Shown: positions 8,405 through 22,180 of the stretch, piece after piece
Position numbering within the stretch: position 1 is the first letter of the stretch
Layout: every line of letters starts with the position of its first letter
Assembly: GCA_028821785.1 (NCBI GenBank)
Contig: JAPKFC010000007.1
Span: 1-43,459 of the forward strand
DNA length: 43,459 nucleotides
Direction: 5' to 3'
Origin: Candidatus Poseidoniaceae archaeon
GTDB lineage: Archaea > Thermoplasmatota > Poseidoniia > Poseidoniales > Poseidoniaceae
Notes under the pieces: model-generated
The model's database searches: none
Seen by the model: the letters and a program-made list of their open reading frames with translations, nothing else
What the model was told of the DNA's origin: nothing
Made by a program: the position numbers and the translations under genes

Positions 8405-9475
8405 GTGCGTTTAGTGACGATTTTAGTAACAATGTTGGTCCTGATCCCTCTCACTTCTAGTGGATTCACTGGAGGGGGCATTATTTCTAACGCCCAAGCC
8501 GCTAGTGCCTGTTCTGGTGACTGGCAGCCAGTAGTTTGGAATGAAACCATACAGAGGGTTGCGGAAGTGCCATTTCAAAATTCTTACAATGATTATTATT
8601 ATGAAGACGATTATTATGAAGACGATTATTATGATGACGAACCTCCTGCATCAGATAACAATAATCAAGATAATTATCCGTTAAGCCCGGAACAGCCTTA
8701 CATGTATGAAAACAATTGGAAAAAGGATGCACTGACACCGCTTACAGAAGATTATAGCACTTTCATGAAAATTGGAAATGATAGCGTAGGTGCATTGCGG
8801 CTTAACCTTTCAAGCAACCACAGGACTACTATTTGTGTCACATTGACTCACATGATCGATGATGACATAGTTCCCGCATTCGGCGATGTATACTTGATGA
8901 CCACTAGTCAATATGGCTCATACACGGAATCATATTCGCGTAGTCATAGCAATTATGATTGGTGGGAGGATATTGAAGACACTCTCAAAAATATCGACCC
9001 CGAATGGAGAAGTTTTGACGTTCTTGGATGGCGTACTTTTAGGGATGCACATGAATATGAAAATGTGGATGAAGTTGCAATGTCGGTTAGTCTAGATGCT
9101 CCAGAAATTTATCATAGTTTATTCGGAGGAGATAATTGGGAAGATTTCTATGTAGTGGTTGATACATGGGATAACTCTCATGATTCGGATGCTGATGCGC
9201 CGAATAAGATTGTAAATGCAGATGTGTCAATAGTAACAACGCTGCGTTCATTCATTTTGCCACCTTGGACAGTTTCTATCGCTTTCTTGGGCATTGTAGG
9301 GTGTATGATGATAGCGCCAATAATTGTTAATCGCAAATATATGGGGGCTGGGTTAGCGCCAAAGCAAGAAGAACTGGTGCCTTCACTGGAGATTCCCCCT
9401 CCAACCGTTTATGAAAATCAACCTAAAGCAATACCGTCTATGCCGGAACAATTGCTTCCACCACCTAGCCAATAG
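8405..9475 (+). CDS. Membrane-anchored exoprotein of unknown function
   Basis: A 356-residue protein with a signal peptide (LVTILVTMLVLIPLTSSGF), an acidic Tyr/Asp-rich external region and one C-terminal membrane segment (WTVSIAFLGIVGCMMIAPIIV) followed by a short Pro-rich cytoplasmic tail. Near residues 62-80 there are tandem DDYYE repeats encoded by 15-base units. The start is a GTG with a GGGGGT motif eight bases upstream; there is no better in-frame ATG near the signal peptide. It follows the PKD metalloprotease gene by 55 bases and shares its anchor architecture, so the two may be coexpressed. I recognise no catalytic motif. Confidence 0.75.
   Translation: MRLVTILVTMLVLIPLTSSGFTGGGIISNAQAASACSGDWQPVVWNETIQRVAEVPFQNSYNDYYYEDDYYEDDYYDDEPPASDNNNQDNYPLSPEQPYMYENNWKKDALTPLTEDYSTFMKIGNDSVGALRLNLSSNHRTTICVTLTHMIDDDIVPAFGDVYLMTTSQYGSYTESYSRSHSNYDWWEDIEDTLKNIDPEWRSFDVLGWRTFRDAHEYENVDEVAMSVSLDAPEIYHSLFGGDNWEDFYVVVDTWDNSHDSDADAPNKIVNADVSIVTTLRSFILPPWTVSIAFLGIVGCMMIAPIIVNRKYMGAGLAPKQEELVPSLEIPPPTVYENQPKAIPSMPEQLLPPPSQ
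8594..8638 (+). repeat. Three 15-bp in-frame tandem repeats
   Basis: Three near-identical units of the form GATTATTATGAAGAC lie in tandem inside the preceding exoprotein gene, at 8594-8608, 8609-8623 and 8624-8638. Each adds a DDYYE-type pentapeptide. The period keeps the frame, so copy number could vary between strains without breaking the gene. Confidence 0.8.
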
Positions 9476-9479
9476 GGTA

Positions 9480-9514
9480 GATTAGGACTCGCTTTCCTAA
9501 GAAAGAGACTAATC
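9480..9514. terminator. Probable bidirectional hairpin between convergent genes
   Basis: GATTAG (9480-9485) pairs with CTAATC (9509-9514), and inside it CTTTC (9492-9496) pairs with GAAAG (9501-9505) around a CTAA loop. It fills the gap between the exoprotein gene and the aroD stop, and overlaps that stop codon. A 3'-end role is inferred. Confidence 0.4.
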
Positions 9515-10346
9515 AGTAGTCGAGAAGCGTCCAGGCATCTCTTAGATCATTGACATTGACCAAACCCTTCTCATTTAATCTAAATTCGTTTAACATTGTT
9601 GCATAGACAATATGTTGATTGAGAATTTGTGCGTGAATACGTGCCCAATCCCCACCATTGCCCAAGCCCATCAAACTGAATTGAATTTCGTCATCAGCAA
9701 GTTCTTGTGATGCGTGAATAATTTGTAGTGCATCCTGATGATCTGAAACTCTTCCACAGAACTTAACAATGTCGCCGAGGTCCTTATTTGAGCGTACCAT
9801 CTCAGAAATCTCGGCAGCGGATGGCATAGATTCATTATTGTGCGTAGAAGCAACAACTTGGCACTTAGCAGCCTTAGCAGCCTCTAAGAGGCCCGCTCTA
9901 GCCTTTTCTTCAATGCTGGTCTCAAGGTCAACCCATGATATGCCAGAAGCGATTGCTTGAGCTAGAATCTCAAGCCGTTGCTCTTCAGTACCTATGAAAA
10001 ACCCGCCTTCACGAACTGGCCTCAATGAGAATATTACAGGTAATGGGATTCCTTCTTTGATAGATTCAAGGCAAGTTTCAATATTAATTGATTCAAAATC
10101 ACGTGTAGCCCATTCAACAGCAGGAGGTGTATAGGATACTCTCTCGCCTTCTGCATTTTCAGATATAGTGGCTTGAGGCTTGATTAGGTATAATCTGTCA
10201 AAACGAATCTCGACCATATCTGCACCAGCAAGATTCGCTCGTGCCGCTTCGTCCATCACTTCTTTCACCGTGGTCGCTTCAAGAGAGACACACACGTTTG
10301 GGTCAGCCATGATTTGGGCGACCTGCCGTTCATTCTTAACGCTCAC
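9513..10346 (-). CDS. aroD: 3-dehydroquinate dehydratase, type I
   Basis: This enzyme converts 3-dehydroquinate to 3-dehydroshikimate in aromatic amino acid synthesis, using a Schiff-base lysine. Visible motifs, numbered from the ATG at 10310, are VEIRFD near residue 33, WVDLETS near 126, the catalytic His157 in ASTHNN and the Schiff-base Lys183 in DIVKFCG. A loop of about 30 residues after the first beta strand (LIKPQATISENAEGE) looks longer than usual. The full frame starts with GTG at 10346 without a clear ribosome site; the ATG at 10310 gives a start (MADPNVCVSL) closer to the family norm and may be the true one. aroA lies at the far end of this window. Confidence 0.88.
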   Translation of the reverse strand: MSVKNERQVAQIMADPNVCVSLEATTVKEVMDEAARANLAGADMVEIRFDRLYLIKPQATISENAEGERVSYTPPAVEWATRDFESINIETCLESIKEGIPLPVIFSLRPVREGGFFIGTEEQRLEILAQAIASGISWVDLETSIEEKARAGLLEAAKAAKCQVVASTHNNESMPSAAEISEMVRSNKDLGDIVKFCGRVSDHQDALQIIHASQELADDEIQFSLMGLGNGGDWARIHAQILNQHIVYATMLNEFRLNEKGLVNVNDLRDAWTLLDY

Positions 10347-15507
<5,161 letters not shown>

Positions 15508-15544
15508 TTTCCTAGAGATTTCAGCAAATGCGCTGTTGCGACGA

Positions 15545-15575
15545 GTTCAAACATAGTGAGTTGTTGTCTTTGAAC
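15545..15575. terminator. Inverted repeat after gyrA
   Basis: GTTCAAA (15545-15551) and TTTGAAC (15569-15575) form a seven-base perfect stem with a 17-base loop, 38 bases after the gyrA stop and before the LeuA-like gene. It could be a 3'-end structure or an operator. There is no U-rich tail directly after it, so confidence is low. Confidence 0.25.
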
Positions 15576-15612
15576 GCGGCGGCGCCTTGTCGTGGCAATT
15601 AGGTGAATTGAA

Positions 15613-16869
15613 ATGGATGAGCGTGCACTGATTTTTGATTGGAATACAATCGAATATGATATTTCTCGAGATTCAAATAACCACCCACACGGGATTTGGT
15701 TTGATGATGAGACTCTGAGAGACGGATTGCAGAGTCCAAGTGCGCGTAATCCAACGATTCCACAAAAAATTGAATTGTTGAACTATATGGAAAAGTTGGG
15801 AATTCAAAAAGTAGATCTCGGTTTGCCTGGAGCAGGTCCATTTCACCTTGAGCATATTGATGCAATGCTAAATCATATCACTGAGAATAATTTTTCGATA
15901 AGGCCAGGTGCTGCTGTTAGGACATTGATGAATGATATTCAGCCACTGGTTGATTTACAACAAAAGCATGGAATTCAAATCCAAGCAAGTGCATTTTTGG
16001 GAACTAGTCCAATACGTCAATTTACAGAAGGATGGACAATGGAAAAATTGTTGTCAACAATGGAAACAGCAGTATCATTCGCAGTTGAAAATGACGTCCC
16101 AGTTATGTTTGTCACCGAAGATACAACTCGGTCAAAGCCGAAAGATGTCAAAATGATTTACCAAAGAGCGATGGAATTGGGTGTGAGGCGCCTATGTGTA
16201 TGTGATACATGCGGCCATGTAACGCCTAATGGAGTCAAAAAGTTACTAAATTTCATTGATGAAGAAGTGATAAAAGATTCTGGATACATGAGAAGTGAAA
16301 TTGAGGTTAATTGGCACGGTCATCAAGACAGAGGTTTGGGAGTGGCCAATAACATTGCAGCTGTTGAAGCAGGCGCAGATGTAATCCATGGTACTGCTTT
16401 AGGAGTTGGAGAAAGAGCAGGTAATGCACCACTTGACCAAACATTGGTCAATTTGAAGTTAATGGGTGCTATTGATAATGATTTGACTTTACTAAATGAA
16501 TATGTAAAGAAAGCAAATGAGTATATTGAAGTTCCATTACCCCATAATTATCCAGTATTCGGGAGAGATGCTTTTGAAACTGGAACAGGTGTTCATGCTT
16601 CAGCGGTAATTAAAGCGATGAAAAAAGGCGACCAATGGCTTGCTGACAGGGTCTATTCAGGTGTTCCTGCTGCTGATTTTGGATTAAAGCAAGTCATTCG
16701 TATCGGTCATATGGCCGGCCGTTCTAACATCATTTGGTGGCTTGAACAAAATGGAATAGAAGTAAACGATGAACTAGTGGCTCATATGTTTGAAATTGCT
16801 AAGGGTCAAAGAAGGAATATGAGCGATGAAGAAATTCATCAAGCAGTTGATTCATTCAATAGCAATTGA
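15613..16869 (+). CDS. LeuA-like DRE-TIM acyltransferase (isopropylmalate/citramalate synthase family)
   Basis: The protein belongs to the family that condenses acetyl-CoA with a 2-oxo acid. DDETLRDGLQ at 31-40 holds the catalytic Arg36 and metal ligand Asp37. Metal ligands H235 and H237 lie in NWHGHQDRG, followed by the typical VHGT-like and GxGERAGNA stretch (GTALGVGERAGNAPLD). Most relatives have Asn-Asp after the second His; here it is Gln-Asp. At 418 residues it lacks room for the usual C-terminal leucine-binding regulatory domain, so feedback control may be absent. The start ATG has AGGTGA six bases upstream. Candidate products are 2-isopropylmalate, citramalate or homocitrate; I cannot choose among them from sequence alone. 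Confidence 0.75.
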   Translation: MDERALIFDWNTIEYDISRDSNNHPHGIWFDDETLRDGLQSPSARNPTIPQKIELLNYMEKLGIQKVDLGLPGAGPFHLEHIDAMLNHITENNFSIRPGAAVRTLMNDIQPLVDLQQKHGIQIQASAFLGTSPIRQFTEGWTMEKLLSTMETAVSFAVENDVPVMFVTEDTTRSKPKDVKMIYQRAMELGVRRLCVCDTCGHVTPNGVKKLLNFIDEEVIKDSGYMRSEIEVNWHGHQDRGLGVANNIAAVEAGADVIHGTALGVGERAGNAPLDQTLVNLKLMGAIDNDLTLLNEYVKKANEYIEVPLPHNYPVFGRDAFETGTGVHASAVIKAMKKGDQWLADRVYSGVPAADFGLKQVIRIGHMAGRSNIIWWLEQNGIEVNDELVAHMFEIAKGQRRNMSDEEIHQAVDSFNSN

Positions 16870-16880
16870 AGATGATAAAT

Positions 16881-18221
16881 TCAACTTTCTTCTTCACCAT
16901 CACCGATTCCATCGGTGTCAACATCATCATCTATTTTTGAGGAAGTCCATTCTGAATCAACACCTTCCTCACTCCATTCTCCTTCCAGTGCAAATTCATC
17001 AACATCGGCCTCTTCTCTCCAAGATGGTTCTCCTTGAGATCCACAAGTGATGAATCGGCCATTTTCATCTATTTGTTGTTCTAATAATTTTAGATGTTTA
17101 GAGATTGGTAAAAAGTGACCTACTGGCATTCCTGCTGAGGTAAAAGGATTTGTTGCTGCGCCAATTACTAAACCGTCTTCAGGTGCGACGACATCAACGG
17201 TCAATCCTGGTGTTGCAGGATCGGTAATACTGGCAATAACTTCTCCGTTTTTCATCAATGTTCCTGCACTAACAAACATATCAAGCAATCCACCTTCACC
17301 AGCACGAATCCAACTTGAACCCGAAGCCAAAACTCTGAATTTTGGTCTATTTGGCTTGCCCGGAATCATTTTCATAATCCGTAGAGAATTTAGTACTCCA
17401 TGTATTGCAACTTTGACAGATTCATGGTCTAATAAATCTGCACCACCCGCTTCATAGGTAATTGAAGGGATGTCCATGGAGTTTGCAAGTTTGCGTAGAG
17501 AACCTTTTGGTGGTTTCGAGTCTAAAATTATTTCAATGCCGAAAGACTTAGCAAGTAAGTTTGAACCTACATGGGCTAGGTCGGCTCTTATTTGTGGCAT
17601 ATTCTCTCTGCCCTTTGCAGCGCTGTGTAGGTCTATTATCGCATCAGAATCTTCAATTAAATGGCGTAATATTTGAGCAGAAACCCTTCTAGTAGTGGGT
17701 CCTTTAAAATTGCCAGGGAATTGACGGTTCAAATCTCTTCCATCAGGAAAGTATCTAGATTTTTCACGATATCCAGGAAGGTTAACCACTGGAACGATTC
17801 GAACAGTTCCTGCCAATTGTTTCGGATCTAGTGCCTTACCAATATCGGTAAAAGCATTGCTCAATAGATGAGTGCATGCGCTTGGGCCAGTTAATTCATC
17901 ACCATGAATCGCTCCGAGAATAGTAACAGTAGGTCCCGGACGGATGCCATGTAATATTGTTACAGGAATTGGCCAAGAATCACCTAATTGGACTTCTAAT
18001 AAGGGTAATTTGATTGTTCTTAATGTGCCTGGTTTTACGCGCTTTCTGTAGAATCGTACATCCTTCCAGTCAGCCCCTCTATCCCACTCTGGATGAGCTT
18101 CTGGTTCATGGGTGGACATTGCTTCTTCAATGGCCTTTCTGCGGCTTTTTGGTATTTCCAAGGCGACGCGAACTTTGGTCTTCTTGACCTTCCCCTTGTC
18201 ACCCATAAACAGGCCTTTCAT
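16881..18221 (-). CDS. Succinylglutamate desuccinylase/aspartoacylase-family zinc hydrolase
   Basis: The protein resembles the AstE/AspA branch of M14-type zinc hydrolases, which cleave N-acyl amino acids or related amides. Probable zinc ligands are H106 and E109 in GAIHGDEL and H199 in DLHS; catalytic Glu257 lies in ITYEAGG; DGRDLNRQFPG near 160 matches the conserved D-x-N-R region. A beta-rich C-terminal domain (SAGTLMKNGEVIASITDP, then APEDGLVIG) fits the family. The last ~40 residues are very acidic. The ATG at 18221 opens the frame; a second ATG at 18206 (MGDKGKVKK) has AAAGG seven bases upstream and is an equally good start. It converges on the LeuA-like gene with an 11-base gap. The substrate is unknown. 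Confidence 0.78.
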   Translation of the reverse strand: MKGLFMGDKGKVKKTKVRVALEIPKSRRKAIEEAMSTHEPEAHPEWDRGADWKDVRFYRKRVKPGTLRTIKLPLLEVQLGDSWPIPVTILHGIRPGPTVTILGAIHGDELTGPSACTHLLSNAFTDIGKALDPKQLAGTVRIVPVVNLPGYREKSRYFPDGRDLNRQFPGNFKGPTTRRVSAQILRHLIEDSDAIIDLHSAAKGRENMPQIRADLAHVGSNLLAKSFGIEIILDSKPPKGSLRKLANSMDIPSITYEAGGADLLDHESVKVAIHGVLNSLRIMKMIPGKPNRPKFRVLASGSSWIRAGEGGLLDMFVSAGTLMKNGEVIASITDPATPGLTVDVVAPEDGLVIGAATNPFTSAGMPVGHFLPISKHLKLLEQQIDENGRFITCGSQGEPSWREEADVDEFALEGEWSEEGVDSEWTSSKIDDDVDTDGIGDGEEES

Positions 18222-18297
18222 TCATTGCCCATCAATACTACGCTTCTTCGGGATGAATCACCAAAGCAAACATAGGCTTTGAGCATAAGCAACCAAC

Positions 18298-18765
18298 ATG
18301 AGCGGAGTTGGAGTGCAACGGCAATATGCTGCCAAGTCAATTTGCTTTGGCTGTGGGCCTGCAAATGACAAGGGTTTGAAGATTGATAGCTATCGAATTG
18401 ACAACGGATTGACGCTAAATTTCACTCCAGAAGAACACCATCAGGCATTTCCAGGTATGATAAATGGTGGAATCATCGGCACGCTGTTAGATTGCCATGG
18501 CAATTGGACTGCTGCAATCGCCATTATGGAAGCCCAAGGATTGGAAGAGCCACCATGTACTGTAACAGCTTCATATTCTGTAAAATTACGTCGCCCTACT
18601 CCAAAAGATTGTCAATTAGTAATTACAAGTCAGGTAAAGGAATTAAAAGATGATAGGGCTGAAATCGAATTATTGTTGGAGGCGAATGGCAAGGTCTGTG
18701 CTACAGGTAGTGGATTATTCGTGGCAGTAAAAGAAGGCCACCCCGCTTATCATCGCTGGAATTGA
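18298..18765 (+). CDS. PaaI-type hot-dog thioesterase
   Basis: A 155-residue single hot-dog domain. CFGCGPANDKGLKI near residue 17 is the usual N-terminal signature of a PaaI-like acyl-CoA thioesterase subgroup. The helix region FPGMINGGIIGTLLDCHGN carries the glycine-rich turn and an Asp at the usual catalytic position. The beta sheet follows (TVTASYSVKLRRPTP). It would hydrolyse an acyl-CoA thioester, whose identity is unknown. No clear Shine-Dalgarno precedes the ATG, suggesting a short leader or leaderless transcript. The next gene starts 9 bases after the stop, so these two are probably one transcript. Confidence 0.8.
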   Translation: MSGVGVQRQYAAKSICFGCGPANDKGLKIDSYRIDNGLTLNFTPEEHHQAFPGMINGGIIGTLLDCHGNWTAAIAIMEAQGLEEPPCTVTASYSVKLRRPTPKDCQLVITSQVKELKDDRAEIELLLEANGKVCATGSGLFVAVKEGHPAYHRWN

Positions 18766-18774
18766 GGTGATGAC

Positions 18775-19305
18775 TTGGCCAAAGCGAATGGCATTGCTTA
18801 TGCTGCTTTGTTGCAGTTGAGGGATGATGTCATACACATAATGAAAGACATGCCAGCATGGCAGAATGAAGATGTCGAAAAGTTGGCCGAAATACCACTC
18901 GGTGTGTTGAGAAGAAATGCAACTCAAAGACACGGGGTTACGAGATGGAAAAGAGGTGCCAATCTCAATCAACTGACCGTTTTTGATGTGGATGTGATAG
19001 ATCTTCATCCATCTTTATTGAAGGATGAATGGAAAGCGTATGCAGCATTTGTCTTGCATCATGAATATATTCACGCACTTGGCTGGAGAGCGCATAATTC
19101 TATTTTCAGAGCCTTAGAAAGTTCATGGCCAGGTACTATTAATGAGTTAGATGGGCCAAATTTTACTGAATCACTAAGATTAGCAAATGCGAAATGGCTT
19201 TGGGTTTGCAAAACTTGTGAAAAGTCATATCCTAGGCAAAAACGAGGCAATGGAAAATACAAATGCAGACATTGTTCTACACTATTAATCGATAAGAAAT
19301 TGTAA
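18775..19305 (+). CDS. SprT-like zinc metalloprotease with zinc ribbon
   Basis: The 176-residue protein has an HExxH site at 96-100 (HHEYIHALG), with a third His at 107 in GWRAHN, and a C-terminal zinc ribbon with C144/C147 (CKTC) and C163/C166 (CRHC). This order matches the SprT/Spartan-like family; in eukaryotes the Spartan proteins cut DNA-protein crosslinks. An equivalent repair role here is inference. The start is a TTG with GAGGTGA four bases upstream, overlapping the region just after the thioesterase stop. The first ~90 residues are helical with no other motif I recognise. Confidence 0.72.
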   Translation: MAKANGIAYAALLQLRDDVIHIMKDMPAWQNEDVEKLAEIPLGVLRRNATQRHGVTRWKRGANLNQLTVFDVDVIDLHPSLLKDEWKAYAAFVLHHEYIHALGWRAHNSIFRALESSWPGTINELDGPNFTESLRLANAKWLWVCKTCEKSYPRQKRGNGKYKCRHCSTLLIDKKL

Positions 19306-19316
19306 CCTGAATGAGC

Positions 19317-19326
19317 AGTTTATATT
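19317..19326 (+). promoter_or_regulatory. TATA-like box before the exoprotein gene
   Basis: AGTTTATATT is a good archaeal TATA-like sequence in the 70-base gap upstream of the ATG at 19376. It predicts transcription starting near 19345-19350, giving a leader of roughly 25-30 bases. No BRE was judged with confidence. Confidence 0.4.
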
Positions 19327-19375
19327 CTGTACAAGTAATCGGCTAATTCAAAGCAGAAGCCTACCAGCAAGCACT

Positions 19376-21415
19376 ATGAGAGCGAAGTCTAGGTCAACTT
19401 CGTTGACAATCCTATTCCTCTGCGTTCTGCTTTCATCCATGATTCCAATCTCTTCAGCAGGATTAACCGACAGTACAAATGGGGGGAAATTGTTTCTAGC
19501 CTGTGATGATATTGAGAATTGTTCATTATCATCTACTGCAGCAACAGGTGAAGAAATGATTTCTCAAGATGTGGTGACAACTCCGGGTCAATCTAAGGAA
19601 ATAACTTTGGAATTTGAAATGGAGCCGCGACAAATAGAATTGGCATTATTGCCAGATATTTTGGATGAAATGGTAATTGATTTACGTTTGAGAGAAGATG
19701 TAACAGGTTTTACTCGGCCAGAATTGGATATCTCTTTGATCATCGGAAATAGTGTGACGGATTGGAATTTCCCTGCCCAGAATATCCCTTCTCAAACCGC
19801 TAATGATCCTTATAGAATGAATGATGAAGTACTTGATTTACAAAATGAAAGGTTGCTATGGGCAGGGCAAAATGTACGCTTAAGATTAACCTTTACAATC
19901 GATAGGCCAAGTACTTGGGAACTACATCTTTGGGGTAATTCATTGTTAGAATTGACAATCCCATGGTCACAAAATATCGAGGAAGCAAATAGTGATGAGC
20001 CATCAAGTGACTCGAATCCAATAGATGATGAATTCGAAACTGTGCATTATGGTGCATTGGTTGAAAATGATAGAGATTGTTGGAAATTTGAAATCGAAGA
20101 ACATGAATTGCTGAAAGTGATTATAATTTGGCACCCAGTGCCGATTGAAATTGAACAATCTCATGGTTTACCAGATTTAATAACACCCAATGGAAGGCTA
20201 TCTGGACAACCAGAAATAATCTTTGAAGAAGATGAGGAAGAAACTAGAATTTCATATCGCTGGAGGGCATTACCAGTAGGCCAATACAATCTATGCATCG
20301 GTGGTAAGGCTGGCGCATTTCAATCATATTCTTGGGCTGGATTATTAGGATTCGAAGGAATGGGGCCAATAGATCCTACTGGTTTTGAAAGTGAGTCATA
20401 TTTCCCTGCAGGTTCTGCAATAATCGATGACTCTGTAACGGCAATAAATCTGCAAAGAACTAGTAGCCCGATATTGATGTTAAGCATTGTATCATTTCTC
20501 GGTTTTGGCTTCGGAGCACTACGATTAACAACATCAGCAACAGTTCGTTTCGGACTCTTTACACCCGGTGTTATTCTCTTACTTTTTGGCGGTATAATCA
20601 GTCCAATTTGGGCATTAGCAGATGAGGTTCAACTCGAAGATGAAATTTCATTTGATGAAATGATAGATATGAGATTACAACAATTGTGGGATGTATCATA
20701 TCCTGGAGTTCCACAACAAACTTTGGTTGAGCATACTGGTTCTACATGGGGTATGTTAGATGGTGAAACGTTCAAATTAAGATTAAATGTGGAAAAAGCA
20801 TACCCTCTACCCGATGGAAGATATCAATTATTGATTCCCGAATTACAGTCATTCAGATTAGATAAGGCCATATTTTCGCAAGTCGCAGAAGGTGGTGCAC
20901 AAACCACCGATCATGGGATGCTAGAACAACAGACTGTGAAATTCATCCTACTCGCTGGGCGTTCGTTATTATTGGACCTTCTAATTTTGGAAGCATTGAT
21001 GGTGGTTGATGAGGAGCCATCATCTTCCATCTTCCATCTTGAAGTTGACATGGTTGCAACTAGTTCAACTGGGGCGGTTTCAGTACCTGCTTGGGGCACT
21101 AGGCCCTCATTCATTTCACAAGGTGAATGGTCCAAATTACAGTCTGCATTATTCCCAGAAAGAATTTCTGTCACATTATGTGATTGTGAATTGGATTTGT
21201 TGGATGTTAGATTCACAGAATCACAGGGATTTGACCTTGCAGATATACCGGATGCAACATTGATACGAAATGCAGGTGAATTGATGGATAGTTCGGTATT
21301 AATTGCAGTACTTGGTTTTGTCTTATGCCTAGTAGCAACACGAATTGAGTATGTTCGGTATATGGGTGCAATAGAACTAGCGCAAACAATGTTTACCCAA
21401 TCCAAATGGAATTGA
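19376..21415 (+). CDS. Two-domain membrane exoprotein, unknown function
   Basis: A 679-residue protein with a signal peptide (SLTILFLCVLLSSMIPISSAG), then a ~330-residue external domain rich in acidic residues and beta-strand patterns. Two adjacent membrane segments lie in the middle (PILMLSIVSFLGFGFGALRL and FGLFTPGVILLLFGGIISP). A second ~220-residue external domain follows, then a last membrane segment (SSVLIAVLGFVLCLVATRIE). The predicted topology puts both large domains outside. Cysteines near the N terminus (ACDDIENC) may form a disulfide. I recognise no enzymatic motif or named family. It converges on the next gene with a gap of four bases. Confidence 0.7.
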   Translation: MRAKSRSTSLTILFLCVLLSSMIPISSAGLTDSTNGGKLFLACDDIENCSLSSTAATGEEMISQDVVTTPGQSKEITLEFEMEPRQIELALLPDILDEMVIDLRLREDVTGFTRPELDISLIIGNSVTDWNFPAQNIPSQTANDPYRMNDEVLDLQNERLLWAGQNVRLRLTFTIDRPSTWELHLWGNSLLELTIPWSQNIEEANSDEPSSDSNPIDDEFETVHYGALVENDRDCWKFEIEEHELLKVIIIWHPVPIEIEQSHGLPDLITPNGRLSGQPEIIFEEDEEETRISYRWRALPVGQYNLCIGGKAGAFQSYSWAGLLGFEGMGPIDPTGFESESYFPAGSAIIDDSVTAINLQRTSSPILMLSIVSFLGFGFGALRLTTSATVRFGLFTPGVILLLFGGIISPIWALADEVQLEDEISFDEMIDMRLQQLWDVSYPGVPQQTLVEHTGSTWGMLDGETFKLRLNVEKAYPLPDGRYQLLIPELQSFRLDKAIFSQVAEGGAQTTDHGMLEQQTVKFILLAGRSLLLDLLILEALMVVDEEPSSSIFHLEVDMVATSSTGAVSVPAWGTRPSFISQGEWSKLQSALFPERISVTLCDCELDLLDVRFTESQGFDLADIPDATLIRNAGELMDSSVLIAVLGFVLCLVATRIEYVRYMGAIELAQTMFTQSKWN

Positions 21416-21419
21416 TGAA

Positions 21420-22028
21420 TCACTTCTTTTCTAGAGCTTCATCAATCGCTTTCTCGACATCAGATTCTTCTAGTTTAGATTCTTCTGCTGCCTTCTTGAT
21501 AGCCTTCGATTCTTTTTTAGTAATTTTTCCATCTTTTGCAGCCGCTTTAATGGCAGCCTTAACGTTCATTTCTGCTGCTTCGGCATCAGTGATACCCAAA
21601 GCCTGTTGGAATGATTTCAATTCTGCTAATTCTTCTTCGGTAATGATTCCATCTTCCCATGCTGAACTATATGCTTCAACAAGGAATTCCTTGTATGCAT
21701 CTGGGTTTAATAGAACATCACGAATTAGTCCATGGTTTACGCCTGAACTGATAGGAGCAGCTTCTAGTATTGCGATTGAACGGCGTATTTCTTTAACAGC
21801 CATATCTTTCAAACCATGCCCAGCCCAAACAGCACCGGCGGCAACGACGGCCGCTGCAAACCAGCGCATAACGTCAGGATCAACTAGATTCCCAGGGCTA
21901 ATCAAATGGAAAATACCTAGCACAGCCATCGCTGCACCGCACATTACTTCGAACCAATCGTTCAAGTCAGGTTCGTCATCAAATACTGAAAGACGCTCTT
22001 CCACAATCGACTCAACATCATCGCTCAT
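21420..22028 (-). CDS. Small membrane protein with TerB-like acidic helical domain
   Basis: The 202-residue protein has two N-terminal membrane helices (VMCGAAMAVLGIFHLISPG and MRWFAAAVVAAGAVWAGHG) and a helical C-terminal half. That half has two similar segments, WEDGIITEEELAELK and AKDGKITKKESKAIKK, which look like EF-hand-type or TerB-like loop-helix units, and a charged end. The frame extends upstream to 22133, but the ATG at 22028 gives a sensible N terminus (MSDDVESIVEERL) and the upstream residues look like untranslated sequence. Divergent from the helicase gene. The function is unknown; calcium binding is possible but not shown. Confidence 0.6.
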   Translation of the reverse strand: MSDDVESIVEERLSVFDDEPDLNDWFEVMCGAAMAVLGIFHLISPGNLVDPDVMRWFAAAVVAAGAVWAGHGLKDMAVKEIRRSIAILEAAPISSGVNHGLIRDVLLNPDAYKEFLVEAYSSAWEDGIITEEELAELKSFQQALGITDAEAAEMNVKAAIKAAAKDGKITKKESKAIKKAAEESKLEESDVEKAIDEALEKK

Positions 22029-22180
22029 GCAATAGGCACCGTTAGCGGTGGGTATTAGGGATGTCGGATGCCAAGGGAGATTTTTCAGCAAAACCACCAA
22101 GGTTATTGCTGGCGAATATTTAATTTTTAGCAAAATGAATAGGCGCGCTCCTTTTGGACTGTTGGCGAGTATGTGACTTT

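Noticed and set aside
15508-15612. GTTCAAA-type sequence that resembles a tRNA T-loop
   Set aside because: No acceptor, D or anticodon stems could be found around it, so no tRNA is called; it is listed only as an inverted repeat.
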